Below, piece after piece: positions 37,443 to 46,020 of a DNA stretch of 64,000 nt. The stretch lies in NCBI GenBank assembly GCA_035420085.1, contig DAOLUH010000003.1, positions 141,118 to 205,117 on the forward strand. The letters are read 5' to 3'. The position numbers and the translations under genes were made by a program. The notes beneath the pieces are model-generated. The model saw only the letters and a list, made by a program, of their open reading frames with translations, was not told the origin of the DNA and did not search any database. The first letter of the stretch is position 1, and each line of letters starts with the position of its first letter. This DNA is from DSWT01 sp035420085 (GTDB lineage Bacteria > Chloroflexota > Anaerolineae > B4-G1 > SLSP01).

Positions 37443-37898
37443 TTAGCCCCCAAATCGCGCCATGGTCACACTTTTGTTATCCCCAGACGCCGCCGGCGCG
37501 CGTTGTTTCCGCGCTTGTTCGCGGATCGCCTGCAAATTCAGCAGCTCCGCCACTTCATACCGTACAGGGACAACGCCGCTCACCGGGCGGATACGCAGCA
37601 GGGTCGGGAAATAGCCCAGGCGACCGTGTAACTCGGCCAGCAACGTCGCGGCGAGCGGCGCCAGCCCCGGCGGGTTGATGACCAGCGGCAGCGTTTGCCA
37701 CGCGGCGGCGCTGAACCCCACCGCCTCCACCAACGCCGTCGCTTGTGGCGCGAAGGGACGCGCGACGTCGACCTCGACCGGAATCTCGATCACGCGCCCC
37801 ACCGCCATCCCCGTCAGCGCCGCGATCTGCGCGCACTGCGCCTCCGTCAGCGGGTGCGCATAGTTCACCACCACGATGTCCTCACCTTCCATCTTCAT
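37443..37898 (-). CDS. csx15: Csx15-like accessory protein, possible ring nuclease
   Basis: 151 aa. IVVVNYAHPLTEAQCAQIAALTG, then WQTLPLVINPPGLAPLA, ELHGRLGYFPTLLRIRPV and YEVAELLNLQAIR, match what I recall of Csx15, a small type III accessory family proposed to degrade cyclic oligoadenylate. The Rossmann-like first strand and the conserved HPL and HGR-x-G-x-F-P elements are in place. The start overlaps the cas6 stop (ATGA). It is the last gene of the effector operon and stops 10 bp before leader 2. If it is a ring nuclease, it would switch off the three CARF proteins. Family moderately sure, activity inferred. Confidence 0.6.
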   Translation of the reverse strand: MKMEGEDIVVVNYAHPLTEAQCAQIAALTGMAVGRVIEIPVEVDVARPFAPQATALVEAVGFSAAAWQTLPLVINPPGLAPLAATLLAELHGRLGYFPTLLRIRPVSGVVPVRYEVAELLNLQAIREQARKQRAPAASGDNKSVTMARFGG

Positions 37899-38650
37899 AG
37901 CCGCCTGGTTTGCCCCATCCCTAACGTTGTCTTACGCCCTGTTCCGCAGAACGGCGCGTAATCCGCCAGCGCGTTCAGTTGCCACACGTGCGCCTGATCC
38001 AGCGAACGGGCTTTGGTGATGGCGAACGTCACCTCGCCCAGAAACCCCACCGGCGGACGACCGCGCCCCAGATCGTGCGGGCGCGTGTACATCCGGTCAA
38101 TCGCGGCAACCCCGACACAGGCATGGACCACGTCTAGCAGCGTCACGTCAATGCGCCGCACTGCCGGCGCGAATTCGTTCCACCGGCTCAGCCAACTGTG
38201 GATCACGGCGCTTGGTTCCGGCAGCGGCATGTCCAGTTCCCCGGCGCTGAACGTCGTCGGCGAGACAAAGGCCATACGATACTGTGTCGCCGGGCGGATG
38301 CCGGTGAGCAGCGACTCATAGCTGCGATGTGTGACCTGCGCGTCAGGCCAGCGCACCGGATAGATGCGCCCGTCAATATCCAGTGCGCCAACCGCCTGCA
38401 GGCCGGTCCAGAACGCCTCCCACAGTATATCATCCAACAGCGTCACGCGCCAGCGCCAGCCCTCCGTCTCCCCGTCGTCTGTCAACGCCGACACGGTGAA
38501 AGGTTTGTGCACCGGGCGGTCGTGGACCGCCGCCCCCAACGCCGGGTCGGCGACGGCAATCCACTTCAGAAAATTCGCGTGCAGCGCGCGATAGGCGTGC
38601 GCTAGCGGCTTCTCGCGCGCGGTGATGGGCAGGTCAATGGCGTAGGGCAT
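37895..38650 (-). CDS. cas6: Cas6 pre-crRNA endoribonuclease
   Basis: 251 aa, two RAMP-type ferredoxin folds. The C-terminal glycine-rich loop (FCGTGRKTTLGMGQTR) is the Cas6 signature; RSYESLLTG and LDVVHACVG lie in the middle. Cas6 cuts repeat RNA 8 nt before the spacer, giving the ATGGAAAC handle seen in both arrays. The short hairpin is the same in both repeats, so one Cas6 should process both arrays. GGAG precedes the ATG by 7 bp. No second Cas6 is present. Confidence 0.9.
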   Translation of the reverse strand: MPYAIDLPITAREKPLAHAYRALHANFLKWIAVADPALGAAVHDRPVHKPFTVSALTDDGETEGWRWRVTLLDDILWEAFWTGLQAVGALDIDGRIYPVRWPDAQVTHRSYESLLTGIRPATQYRMAFVSPTTFSAGELDMPLPEPSAVIHSWLSRWNEFAPAVRRIDVTLLDVVHACVGVAAIDRMYTRPHDLGRGRPPVGFLGEVTFAITKARSLDQAHVWQLNALADYAPFCGTGRKTTLGMGQTRRL

Positions 38651-38662
38651 ACAACATCTCCA

Positions 38663-41155
38663 TTACTCTTCGTAAAGTCTCCCGGTACGATCCATCAGCG
38701 GGAAACCTTCAGTATCTTCTACCGCTAACGGCAAGGTGAGTTTTCTATTACTGCGCTTATTTCCGACAAACCATTCGAAATTCTTCCCTTCCGGATCAGG
38801 GGTAGGAACAACCTGCCCATGGTCGCGGTGTGGTGGTCGTGGATAATGGATGGGTAACTCCGGTGATGGACCTGCCAAAGCCATTAAGTCGCGCACATTG
38901 TCCAGCTTTGCAAAATCCTGACCGTAGAGCTTACTGAATTCCCTGCGGAACAGTTCAATCCACCCTTCTTTGCTATCCAGGTCTTTTTTCTTGCCGTCAT
39001 TGTCAACTGAGGTGTAGCGAACCGCTGGATTGATTGTTTCCAGGCCCGTCACTTTGATTTTCAAGCTACCGAAGCCTAGTGGTTTAGCAAAGCCCAGGCG
39101 ATGATACCCTTGCCAATCCTTCTCCTTGAGTTCCAGTGACCACAACAGCGCGCCTAGCTCTGCCGGCGCTAGATTGTGAAAATCTATGGTAAAGGTGAAG
39201 GTCGTACCAGGCCGCATAGCGCCGCGCACGGTCCGGTTTTGATCATCGCGGCCATCATGTTTAGCATCTGTAGCACGGCGATATTCTTGCGGATCGGGTT
39301 GGCTTTGGTGTCGGTAAGATTTGCGTCCCCGTATTCGGAAGCTCTCATCATCGTAGTCAATGTCGCTATCAGGTCGCACACGCCCATCAGGTTGTTGTTT
39401 TACCAGATAGAATTGTGTCGTTGTTGGTTTGGGAGAACCAAGAATGGCAAGGGTCATATTCTCCATTTGTCTTTGTTTCACAGTTTCTCCTGGCTTAAGC
39501 TGCAAAGCGCCGTGCGAGAAATTCACTCGACCAGCATAGGCTGTGATTGCATCTGGATGTAAATCTTTCTCATTTGCCACCCAACCAAAAACACGGCATG
39601 CGGGACATAGATCTGGGAGTGCGCTTTCCTCGCTGGAAAGCGATGCTACCGCCTTACTTGGCGGCTTTGCTAAGCAATGCTTGATATGCTCAGGTATAAA
39701 TTTCTCTCGCGGATGGCGATAAGGTATACGGGGCATACTGACAGGTACCAGGTGGTCAACCCCCAACTCATCGGCGAAGTAGTATACCAAATCTCCCTCT
39801 GCGAGTTTCCTTCCCTCTCGCACAAATGTACTGGGGTGTGGTAAATCATCGCCAGTCTCAGGCCATCCAGCTTTGGTCAGGTCTTCTACTCGCTTGCCAT
39901 GCCGGTCCCAATACTTCCCCACAATCCGGTTGTACTCCTGTACCACTTTGATGTTCAGTTCAAAAGTCCCTAACTTATAGCTTGAATGTGGTTCTGGCTT
40001 GTTGTCATCCCAACGGAAAAACAACCGTTCATCATGTTTGTTTTCTATGTTAGGGCCTGTGACATGAATGTAGCCAAATACTTTATCGCATCCTGGAGTT
40101 GCCGGCAATTTATTATGATCTTTCGCCGGAACAATCGCTTCCACCCTGTAATATTGGTAGATGGGAAATTCTTGACCTTGTTTATTCTTCCGATATTTGA
40201 TCGCAGGTTTACGGTTGACCATAGCTGCAACACGCTCGCCATCCTGAAAAGAGGAGGACAAAACACCCCGATGACTAAAAGGTATGGCATTTGCCCCTTG
40301 TCGTTTCAGGACAACCGGTTCATAAGCGCTGACAATCCCTGTCTTTATCGTGATCAGTTTCTTGTCAGGCGCTTTGGTTGAACAATCTAACGGTTCCAGT
40401 TTGACAGAGGTGGTGTCAATGCTATGCACTCGTACCGGCACAAGGCCAGGATCACTACTTAACCGATGTTCCAACCGGTCAATTTTCTCTCCTTCGTCAT
40501 CAGTCTCGAAGACCGCGAGGCACGAGTTGGTCACTGCCTCGAATACTGAACGCACCATGCCCCGTAAGCTGGTCGGCGGCAGCGCTGGCTGACCTCCATA
40601 TTCGAAGAAGCGATAGGTCGGATGTTGCTTGCCCTTATGGTCTTGTTTTTCAACCGCATGACTGTCTGAGATAAAGAGCGGTGTGATCGCCTCTGCCTCA
40701 CACGTAATGCACCCACTCAACCCCACGTACCGATCGTGAGGTGGCGGCGGACAACGCCAGAGTTGTTGCATCTCCGGGTGATCATAGTCAGGTTCTGATT
40801 TTGGGCGTCCCAGATAGCGGATAAAGTTGTAAGGGTTGAGGAAGCGATAAGCGTCACCTAGAGCGTGCGATGCACCTTGGGGTAATGAAGCATCTGTGGG
40901 GCGTTTCGTTTGAGGTGCTGTGGAGCTTTGCGATTGAGACTGTGACATAGCCCCTGCTACCCGCACAACAGTCGCGCGCAACCCTTGGTCGCCACGTTCG
41001 GATTCAAAGGTTACAGGAGTATCTTCTTTGAGGTTTTCAAACCGCACCCCTTGCAGCTTTGACCGATGAAAAAACACCTCATCCCCGCCGCCATCCGGGT
41101 GGATAAAACCAAATCCGCGATCGACCACGATGCGTTGAATTGTTCCTTTAGCCAT
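38663..41155 (-). CDS. Cold-shock domain fused to a large RAMP protein (TIGR03986 type)
   Basis: 830 aa. Residues 1-68 are a cold-shock domain with the RNA-binding stretch GFGFIHPDGGGDEVFFHRSKL. After a linker, PYNFIRYLG opens a RAMP region with ITPLFISDSH, LPPTSLRGMVRSVFEAV, a CPACRVFGWV zinc-type motif, NFSHGALQ and KPLGFGSLKIKV (glycine-rich loop), as in TIGR03986 proteins of type III-D/III-B-like loci. It is likely a Cas7-related backbone or accessory subunit; the cold-shock domain may hold target or crRNA. Its start overlaps csx19 by 8 bp. The AT content of this gene is somewhat higher than its neighbours. Confidence 0.8.
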   Translation of the reverse strand: MAKGTIQRIVVDRGFGFIHPDGGGDEVFFHRSKLQGVRFENLKEDTPVTFESERGDQGLRATVVRVAGAMSQSQSQSSTAPQTKRPTDASLPQGASHALGDAYRFLNPYNFIRYLGRPKSEPDYDHPEMQQLWRCPPPPHDRYVGLSGCITCEAEAITPLFISDSHAVEKQDHKGKQHPTYRFFEYGGQPALPPTSLRGMVRSVFEAVTNSCLAVFETDDEGEKIDRLEHRLSSDPGLVPVRVHSIDTTSVKLEPLDCSTKAPDKKLITIKTGIVSAYEPVVLKRQGANAIPFSHRGVLSSSFQDGERVAAMVNRKPAIKYRKNKQGQEFPIYQYYRVEAIVPAKDHNKLPATPGCDKVFGYIHVTGPNIENKHDERLFFRWDDNKPEPHSSYKLGTFELNIKVVQEYNRIVGKYWDRHGKRVEDLTKAGWPETGDDLPHPSTFVREGRKLAEGDLVYYFADELGVDHLVPVSMPRIPYRHPREKFIPEHIKHCLAKPPSKAVASLSSEESALPDLCPACRVFGWVANEKDLHPDAITAYAGRVNFSHGALQLKPGETVKQRQMENMTLAILGSPKPTTTQFYLVKQQPDGRVRPDSDIDYDDESFRIRGRKSYRHQSQPDPQEYRRATDAKHDGRDDQNRTVRGAMRPGTTFTFTIDFHNLAPAELGALLWSLELKEKDWQGYHRLGFAKPLGFGSLKIKVTGLETINPAVRYTSVDNDGKKKDLDSKEGWIELFRREFSKLYGQDFAKLDNVRDLMALAGPSPELPIHYPRPPHRDHGQVVPTPDPEGKNFEWFVGNKRSNRKLTLPLAVEDTEGFPLMDRTGRLYEE

Positions 41156-41726
41156 TGCATGCCTCCAACTTCTTCAGCCACACAAATTGCACATGCCCCG
41201 CCTGGGTGTAGGCGTCGTAACAGACCTGTACCCGCTTGGCGTTTTCCATCCCCGGATAGGTGAGTTGCGCGCCCGCCACGCGGTCATCGAACCACTGTGT
41301 CTCACCCTTTTCTCGTTTGCCCCACAACAGCGCTGCGCGTTTCTGGCAGTAGACCGGGTTGAGATCCGTGCCCGGCCACGGCAGCTCGTCACCCGCCGGG
41401 GCGCTGTCCTGTGCGCCCACAAAGCGCCAACAGAATCCGGCGCCTGCCCGCCACAGTTCCAGGTCGCCGCCCTCGCCAAAAAGCCGCGCCCCTTCCAGCA
41501 GGTGGGGATCAGGCGCGGGATCGCTGCCAATCGTACACGCATCCGCCCGCATCCAGATATGCACCGGCAGCTTCTTCAGCTTCGGATCCGCCAGCCAGGT
41601 TGCCAACGCGCACTCCGTCACACAGCCGGCCCGCACAACGGGGCGTGTTTGCGGATCGCGCACACACTCGCGCGCCATATCGCGCACAATGGTCTCAAAA
41701 TCAGGCGCTTCCAGTCTTTTTGCCAT
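41148..41726 (-). CDS. csx19: Csx19-like subunit (TIGR03984)
   Basis: 192 aa. The pattern of a Trp-rich domain (VHIWMRADACTIG, LELWRAGAGFCWRFVG, ETQWFDDRV) and the place between RAMP genes fit Csx19, a subunit specific to type III-D complexes. Function within the complex is structural; it binds near the crRNA 5' region in the characterised cyanobacterial III-Dv complex. ATG 41726 has GGAGG 6 bp upstream and overlaps the preceding stop by one base (TGATG). Confidence 0.7.
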   Translation of the reverse strand: MAKRLEAPDFETIVRDMARECVRDPQTRPVVRAGCVTECALATWLADPKLKKLPVHIWMRADACTIGSDPAPDPHLLEGARLFGEGGDLELWRAGAGFCWRFVGAQDSAPAGDELPWPGTDLNPVYCQKRAALLWGKREKGETQWFDDRVAGAQLTYPGMENAKRVQVCYDAYTQAGHVQFVWLKKLEACNG

Positions 41727-43618
41727 CACACACCTCCCTCCATAACCGGGTAGAGCCGCGCTATAACCTTGCCAAAGTAGCTATCCGCGCCCAGCGCCAT
41801 TTCCTTGGGCTGGCGATAGCTCTCCGTTGCCTTGAGTTTCTGCTGGAAGGCTTCTACCCAACCACGCTGCCGCTCACGCAGCGCCGGAGCGTTCAGCGCA
41901 AAGCTTTCGATGGTGTAAACGCTTGTCTGCTCAGGCGGCGCGCCGTCCGGCAATCTGGCGATGCGCACCGTGCCCTGGGAAACGGTTACCTTGCCAAAGC
42001 CTTTCGCCGCGCCGTATCCCACGCGCAGCCAGCCCTCGGCCAGGTCGCGCAATGTCAACGTCAACCAGCCCAATTCCCACGCGGCGGGATCATCCAGCCA
42101 CAAGCGCAGCGTGAATGTGGGTTTCCACAGTGCCAGCGCATCGAACTTGAGATGTTCCGCGCCGCCGCCCGTGAACCGGTCCACCGCCAGAAAATCGAGC
42201 ATCTTGTAGCTGGGCGTTCCGCCTACAAAGGGCGCGTCCTCCACCCGCAGGCGGCTGCCCCGCCGCGTATTGCCGAACAACTGGCACGCCGGGCACAGAT
42301 AGTCCAGCGGGATTTCATCGTTCTCATCCACCGGCTTTTCCTTCTCATTATCTTTGCCTTTGACGGGGATCGTCACCTTGTTGTAACGCAGCAGGCTATC
42401 GCAGCTTTCCAGCGGCAAGGCCGTGGCTTGATCGCTGCGCGGGCGCTGCATCAGTGGGTCGCACGCTGGGCAGTACCTCAGAAAATACTGTGCCGGCTCC
42501 TGTTGTTGCAACGCGTGCTGTGTGACCAGCGTGCGGGCGATCCGTTCTGCCTGCGCCCGCAAAACGCCGCGCAGTCCCGCTCCCGCGAGAACCGGTTGCG
42601 TCCAATCGCCCAACGTCGCCAGCAGCGGCGCGTGATCGAAGCCACTCAGCCCGGCGGCCGTCGCATCGTTGGTGAGCAGTGGCCCTTCGGCCTGCAGCGT
42701 CAGTTCCCAGGCCGCCCAACCGGTCGCCAGGGGCAAATCCGCCGCTGTGAGTTCTGGCTTCTTGACCCTGCCTCTTACCGTCTTCACCGCCTGCGCCTGC
42801 GCTGTTTCGACACTCACCAAGCGATTGTCGCCAACCCGCGCCTTAAAAGCGGCCGTCTTATCCACCAGCGTAGGGTCATCTTTGGTAGTTTCCCAGGGCT
42901 TAGCAGCGCGCAGATGGGCCATCAAACCAGCGCCGGCGCTGTCATCCAGATCACGCTCCCGATAATGCAGATCGCACAAGTCAAATGCGCCCAATCCGCG
43001 CCCGCTGTCGCCGCCTAGCCACAGCCGCCCAGCCTGCCACTCGGCCAGCGCGGTCGCCAGCAAACGTTCGTCGGCGGCACTCTCGTCTGGCGCGCCGGGC
43101 GGCTCGCGCAGCTCAATCCGCAAATCGAAACACGTCCCCGCCGGCAGCACTTCCAGATCAAACTTGGCCTGTGCCTGGCGCGCTGCTGCGCCCGTCGCCC
43201 GGTCAATCCCCACGCCATCACGGATCACCGGCGCGGCCCCTTCCTTCCAGAGCGCGTTGAAGACCAATACCCGTGACGCCATCGTTTTGACCCCGGTGCG
43301 CTTGCCCCGCGTTTCCGCGTCGCTGGGTTCCACGTCGCCCATCAACCGGCACACAGCGCAGCCGCACCCCTGATCGTCGGCGCGCCGCGCTTTCTGCCAG
43401 TCCGCCGGCCACAGCGCCACGCACGCATCTTCACCCAGGCGCGGCGCCAGGCGGGTCAGCAGCGCGCGTAACTGTCCAGCGATCGCGGTCCCTGGGATCA
43501 ACCAGTTTCCTTGCGCGTCGCGGCGCAGCAGCGCGTCGGCCAGGGCGTTGCCCTCGCCGCTGCCCACGTGCAACGCCGTGCGCGCCTTTAACGTTCCCGT
43601 TATGACCCGGTATTTCAT
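41726..43618 (-). CDS. Double Cas7 (Csm3-like) fusion subunit
   Basis: 630 aa made of two Cas7 domains. Domain 1 (1 to about 215) has TALHVGSGEGNALADALLRRD with a candidate catalytic Asp28, a C-x-C-x-x-C zinc site near 115, VGIDRATGAA and GGDSGRGLGAFDL (glycine loop). Domain 2 (about 285-570) has GPLLTNDATAAGLSGFDHAP, GAGLRGVLRAQAERI, CPACQLFG, DRFTGGGAEHLKF and YGAAKGFGKV. Cas7 subunits hold the crRNA and cut target RNA every 6 nt. Such Cas7-Cas7 fusions occur in III-D variants. Overlaps its neighbours by 4 bp and 1 bp. Confidence 0.82.
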   Translation of the reverse strand: MKYRVITGTLKARTALHVGSGEGNALADALLRRDAQGNWLIPGTAIAGQLRALLTRLAPRLGEDACVALWPADWQKARRADDQGCGCAVCRLMGDVEPSDAETRGKRTGVKTMASRVLVFNALWKEGAAPVIRDGVGIDRATGAAARQAQAKFDLEVLPAGTCFDLRIELREPPGAPDESAADERLLATALAEWQAGRLWLGGDSGRGLGAFDLCDLHYRERDLDDSAGAGLMAHLRAAKPWETTKDDPTLVDKTAAFKARVGDNRLVSVETAQAQAVKTVRGRVKKPELTAADLPLATGWAAWELTLQAEGPLLTNDATAAGLSGFDHAPLLATLGDWTQPVLAGAGLRGVLRAQAERIARTLVTQHALQQQEPAQYFLRYCPACDPLMQRPRSDQATALPLESCDSLLRYNKVTIPVKGKDNEKEKPVDENDEIPLDYLCPACQLFGNTRRGSRLRVEDAPFVGGTPSYKMLDFLAVDRFTGGGAEHLKFDALALWKPTFTLRLWLDDPAAWELGWLTLTLRDLAEGWLRVGYGAAKGFGKVTVSQGTVRIARLPDGAPPEQTSVYTIESFALNAPALRERQRGWVEAFQQKLKATESYRQPKEMALGADSYFGKVIARLYPVMEGGV

Positions 43619-46020
43619 CGCGTCCCTCCTGTCTCACTGCTCTCCGCGCCGGCATACTCCGCCACGCGGTCAGCCAGCATCCGCACTCCCACGCTCCACC
43701 ATGGCGCGGGCTGCGCCTCAAGTTGCGTTAGCAACGCCTCGATCAGCTCACGCCCGTTCTTCAGGCGATTTTCCTTCTGTTCGCGCGCGCCGTATTCATC
43801 CTCTCCGGCGCGGGTTCCTTGTTTGCGAATGATGTCTTTCAACTCATCATCGGCTAAACCTTGCGCGCCCAGATTGTCCTTCAACCATTGTGGGTCCCGC
43901 GCTTGCTGCGCATTGAGCCAGCGCGCCAGCGCCATGGCCGGCGCGCCTGCTAACGCGCGCCACGCGGCCGGCTGGCTGATCGCGCTGTCTGTCAGAATCT
44001 TATTCCATTTGTCGGTGAATTTCGGCGGCCTGCTTTCTGTTGATTGCATCTCTGCCGCAGTCTTATCAGGAGTAGTCTGTATCGTTTCTTTGAATTCTGG
44101 CGCATCCCCTTGCGCGGCGTGATTGATGACGATCTGCCCATATCCCTCGTTGCGCCGCTCGCCAATGCCTTCGCGCTCGAGTTCTTTCAGTTTATTCCAT
44201 TCCGCTTGGGTCAGCCCGCCCGACACTTGCAAGCGCGCGGTCGAACCGGCGGTCAGTGCGAGGGCGCGCTCGCGCGGCAAGCGCCACTGGTCGTTGAATC
44301 CATCAATAGTGTGGCTACTGCTGTAAGCCCGGCCATCCACAATGTCAACCGCAAAACCAAGCGCCTTCTCAAGCCATTCCAGCGCAAAACCGGTCACGTA
44401 ACGCCCCCACGTATCGCGGACGATTGTATCGCTCAGCAAGGTGAGCGTGAACTGTTCCGCGCCTATGGTCACCCGCTTATCGAAAGGATGATAGACGTTG
44501 ATGTGGGGCGTGTTTTCCGCGACAGATGTCAGCCACACCGTTGCCCTGCCGTACCCGCGTCGCGTGCCCTTGCCTAGCCATAGGGTAAACGCTTCTCCTT
44601 CCCGCGCGCCGGTGCATGTTTTGAACTGCTCCCAGGCGGCCTCACTCGCGCACGTGATCTCACCCACAAAGTACTGTCCCGGCGCCAGCGCCGCGTAATC
44701 GAAAAGCTGCCCCTCTTGCACCCGGTTGCTCTGCGGGTCCACCCGGATGTGCATTTCGGTGACGGGATCGGGTTTTTGCACCTTCGGTTTGGCGTGCAGC
44801 AGGTAGAATCCACTGCGGATACCTTTGACGGGGTTACCACACTCAGGACACTTCTCCACTTCGCCAATCTGGGTGCCCCACTGCACGGAATGGTTTTTAT
44901 ACACTTTGCAACCGAAGCCATCGCCCGGCGTGGGAATCACCGGATAAAGCCCAGGGTCATCCTTATCCGCACGCAGCAGCGGATAGAGCGTCGGGAAACG
45001 CACCGCGTCGCGTAAAAACAAGGTCATAAAAGCAGTGTAGGTGTCGCTGCCGGTATCCGTCAACTCCAGGTGTTGCGCCGCCAGGTGTGCCATGGCCCCG
45101 CGCAGCGCCTTGCCCGGTATCGCGGCGTGCGAGGCAAACCGATTGCCCGCCGTCGCCCGATCCGCCACAATGAGCGGCTCGTCCAGACGCACCACCATGC
45201 GATAGCGTAGCTGATGATCCTTGCCGGTTTCTGGAACGGCCAGTGGGCGGGCAGAGAGCGCGTCGGCGGTCAAGGTCACAGCATTCGCGTCATGCAGCCA
45301 CCGGGCGGCAAAATGCTCTAGCAGCTTGCCTTGAGGGTCATTCCCTAACGCGCCCTGCATTCCCTGCGCCTCGATCAGCGTGAACTCGCACTCGCCTTGC
45401 CCTCGGCGGCGTGAGCGCCCCAACTGGCGCACATAGCGCGCTGCTGCCACCAGCAGCGCCGCCTCATCCAGCGCCGCCTGATCCTCGCCCACGCACGTCG
45501 CCGTGAAGCGGAATGTCCGCGCGCTCCCTTGTTCCTCCGCAAAGAGCTTGTTCGGGGCCGCGCGGCGTGTGCGCGGGTCTACCCGCACCCGCCGCACCGG
45601 TTGGTCGCTGAAGTCCTCGCGCTTGTAGGGCGTCAACGCAACGATTTCATAATCCGCCGGTCGCGCCGAACCGATACGCCAGCGTTTCATCGCGCGCGGC
45701 GTGCCGAATAGCCGGCAGATAGGACATTGCGCTGCGTGGGACTCGTCATTCAGATCGTCTGTGGCGTACTGCCCACAGTAGCGTTCGTGGTCACCGGCCA
45801 GACCAGAAGCCTGGCAATCTCGATAGCCGGATAACGGCGCAAGCTGCAACAGTTGCCACAACCCATCGCGCAGCAGGCCGTTCAGGCTCGACCCGCGCAA
45901 CGCCGGCGCATAGTCGGCATCGCGCAATAGCGCGGAGTCCACTTCGGTGCCCAATCCGTGTCCCGCGCCCACGTGATAATCCGATGTGATTTTGATCTCA
46001 AAGGTCAAAGTCAGGCTCAT
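43615..46020 (-). CDS. Cas7-Csx10 fusion with helical, Cas11-like tail
   Basis: 801 aa. Residues 1 to about 215 are a Cas7/Csm3-like domain (DYHVGAGHGLGTEVDSALLRD with Asp28, PALRGSSLNGLLRDGLW, CPICRLFG, RQLGRSRRRGQGECEF). Residues about 265-650 are Csx10-like, the Cas5-type protein of III-D (VRLDEPLIVADRATAGNRF, CPECGNPVKG, LWLGKGTRRGYGRATVWL and the glycine loop IGERRNEGYGQIVIN). The last 130 residues are purely helical and may serve as the Cas11 small subunit, since no separate cas11 gene is present. The same order of domains is known from the III-Dv cyanobacterial complex. Starts inside the cas10 stop (ATGA). Confidence 0.75.
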   Translation of the reverse strand: MSLTLTFEIKITSDYHVGAGHGLGTEVDSALLRDADYAPALRGSSLNGLLRDGLWQLLQLAPLSGYRDCQASGLAGDHERYCGQYATDDLNDESHAAQCPICRLFGTPRAMKRWRIGSARPADYEIVALTPYKREDFSDQPVRRVRVDPRTRRAAPNKLFAEEQGSARTFRFTATCVGEDQAALDEAALLVAAARYVRQLGRSRRRGQGECEFTLIEAQGMQGALGNDPQGKLLEHFAARWLHDANAVTLTADALSARPLAVPETGKDHQLRYRMVVRLDEPLIVADRATAGNRFASHAAIPGKALRGAMAHLAAQHLELTDTGSDTYTAFMTLFLRDAVRFPTLYPLLRADKDDPGLYPVIPTPGDGFGCKVYKNHSVQWGTQIGEVEKCPECGNPVKGIRSGFYLLHAKPKVQKPDPVTEMHIRVDPQSNRVQEGQLFDYAALAPGQYFVGEITCASEAAWEQFKTCTGAREGEAFTLWLGKGTRRGYGRATVWLTSVAENTPHINVYHPFDKRVTIGAEQFTLTLLSDTIVRDTWGRYVTGFALEWLEKALGFAVDIVDGRAYSSSHTIDGFNDQWRLPRERALALTAGSTARLQVSGGLTQAEWNKLKELEREGIGERRNEGYGQIVINHAAQGDAPEFKETIQTTPDKTAAEMQSTESRPPKFTDKWNKILTDSAISQPAAWRALAGAPAMALARWLNAQQARDPQWLKDNLGAQGLADDELKDIIRKQGTRAGEDEYGAREQKENRLKNGRELIEALLTQLEAQPAPWWSVGVRMLADRVAEYAGAESSETGGTR

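Noticed and set aside
41411..43018. 535-codon plus-strand frame opposite the double Cas7 gene
   Set aside because: Shadow of the minus-strand gene caused by high GC; the minus frame carries all Cas7 motifs.
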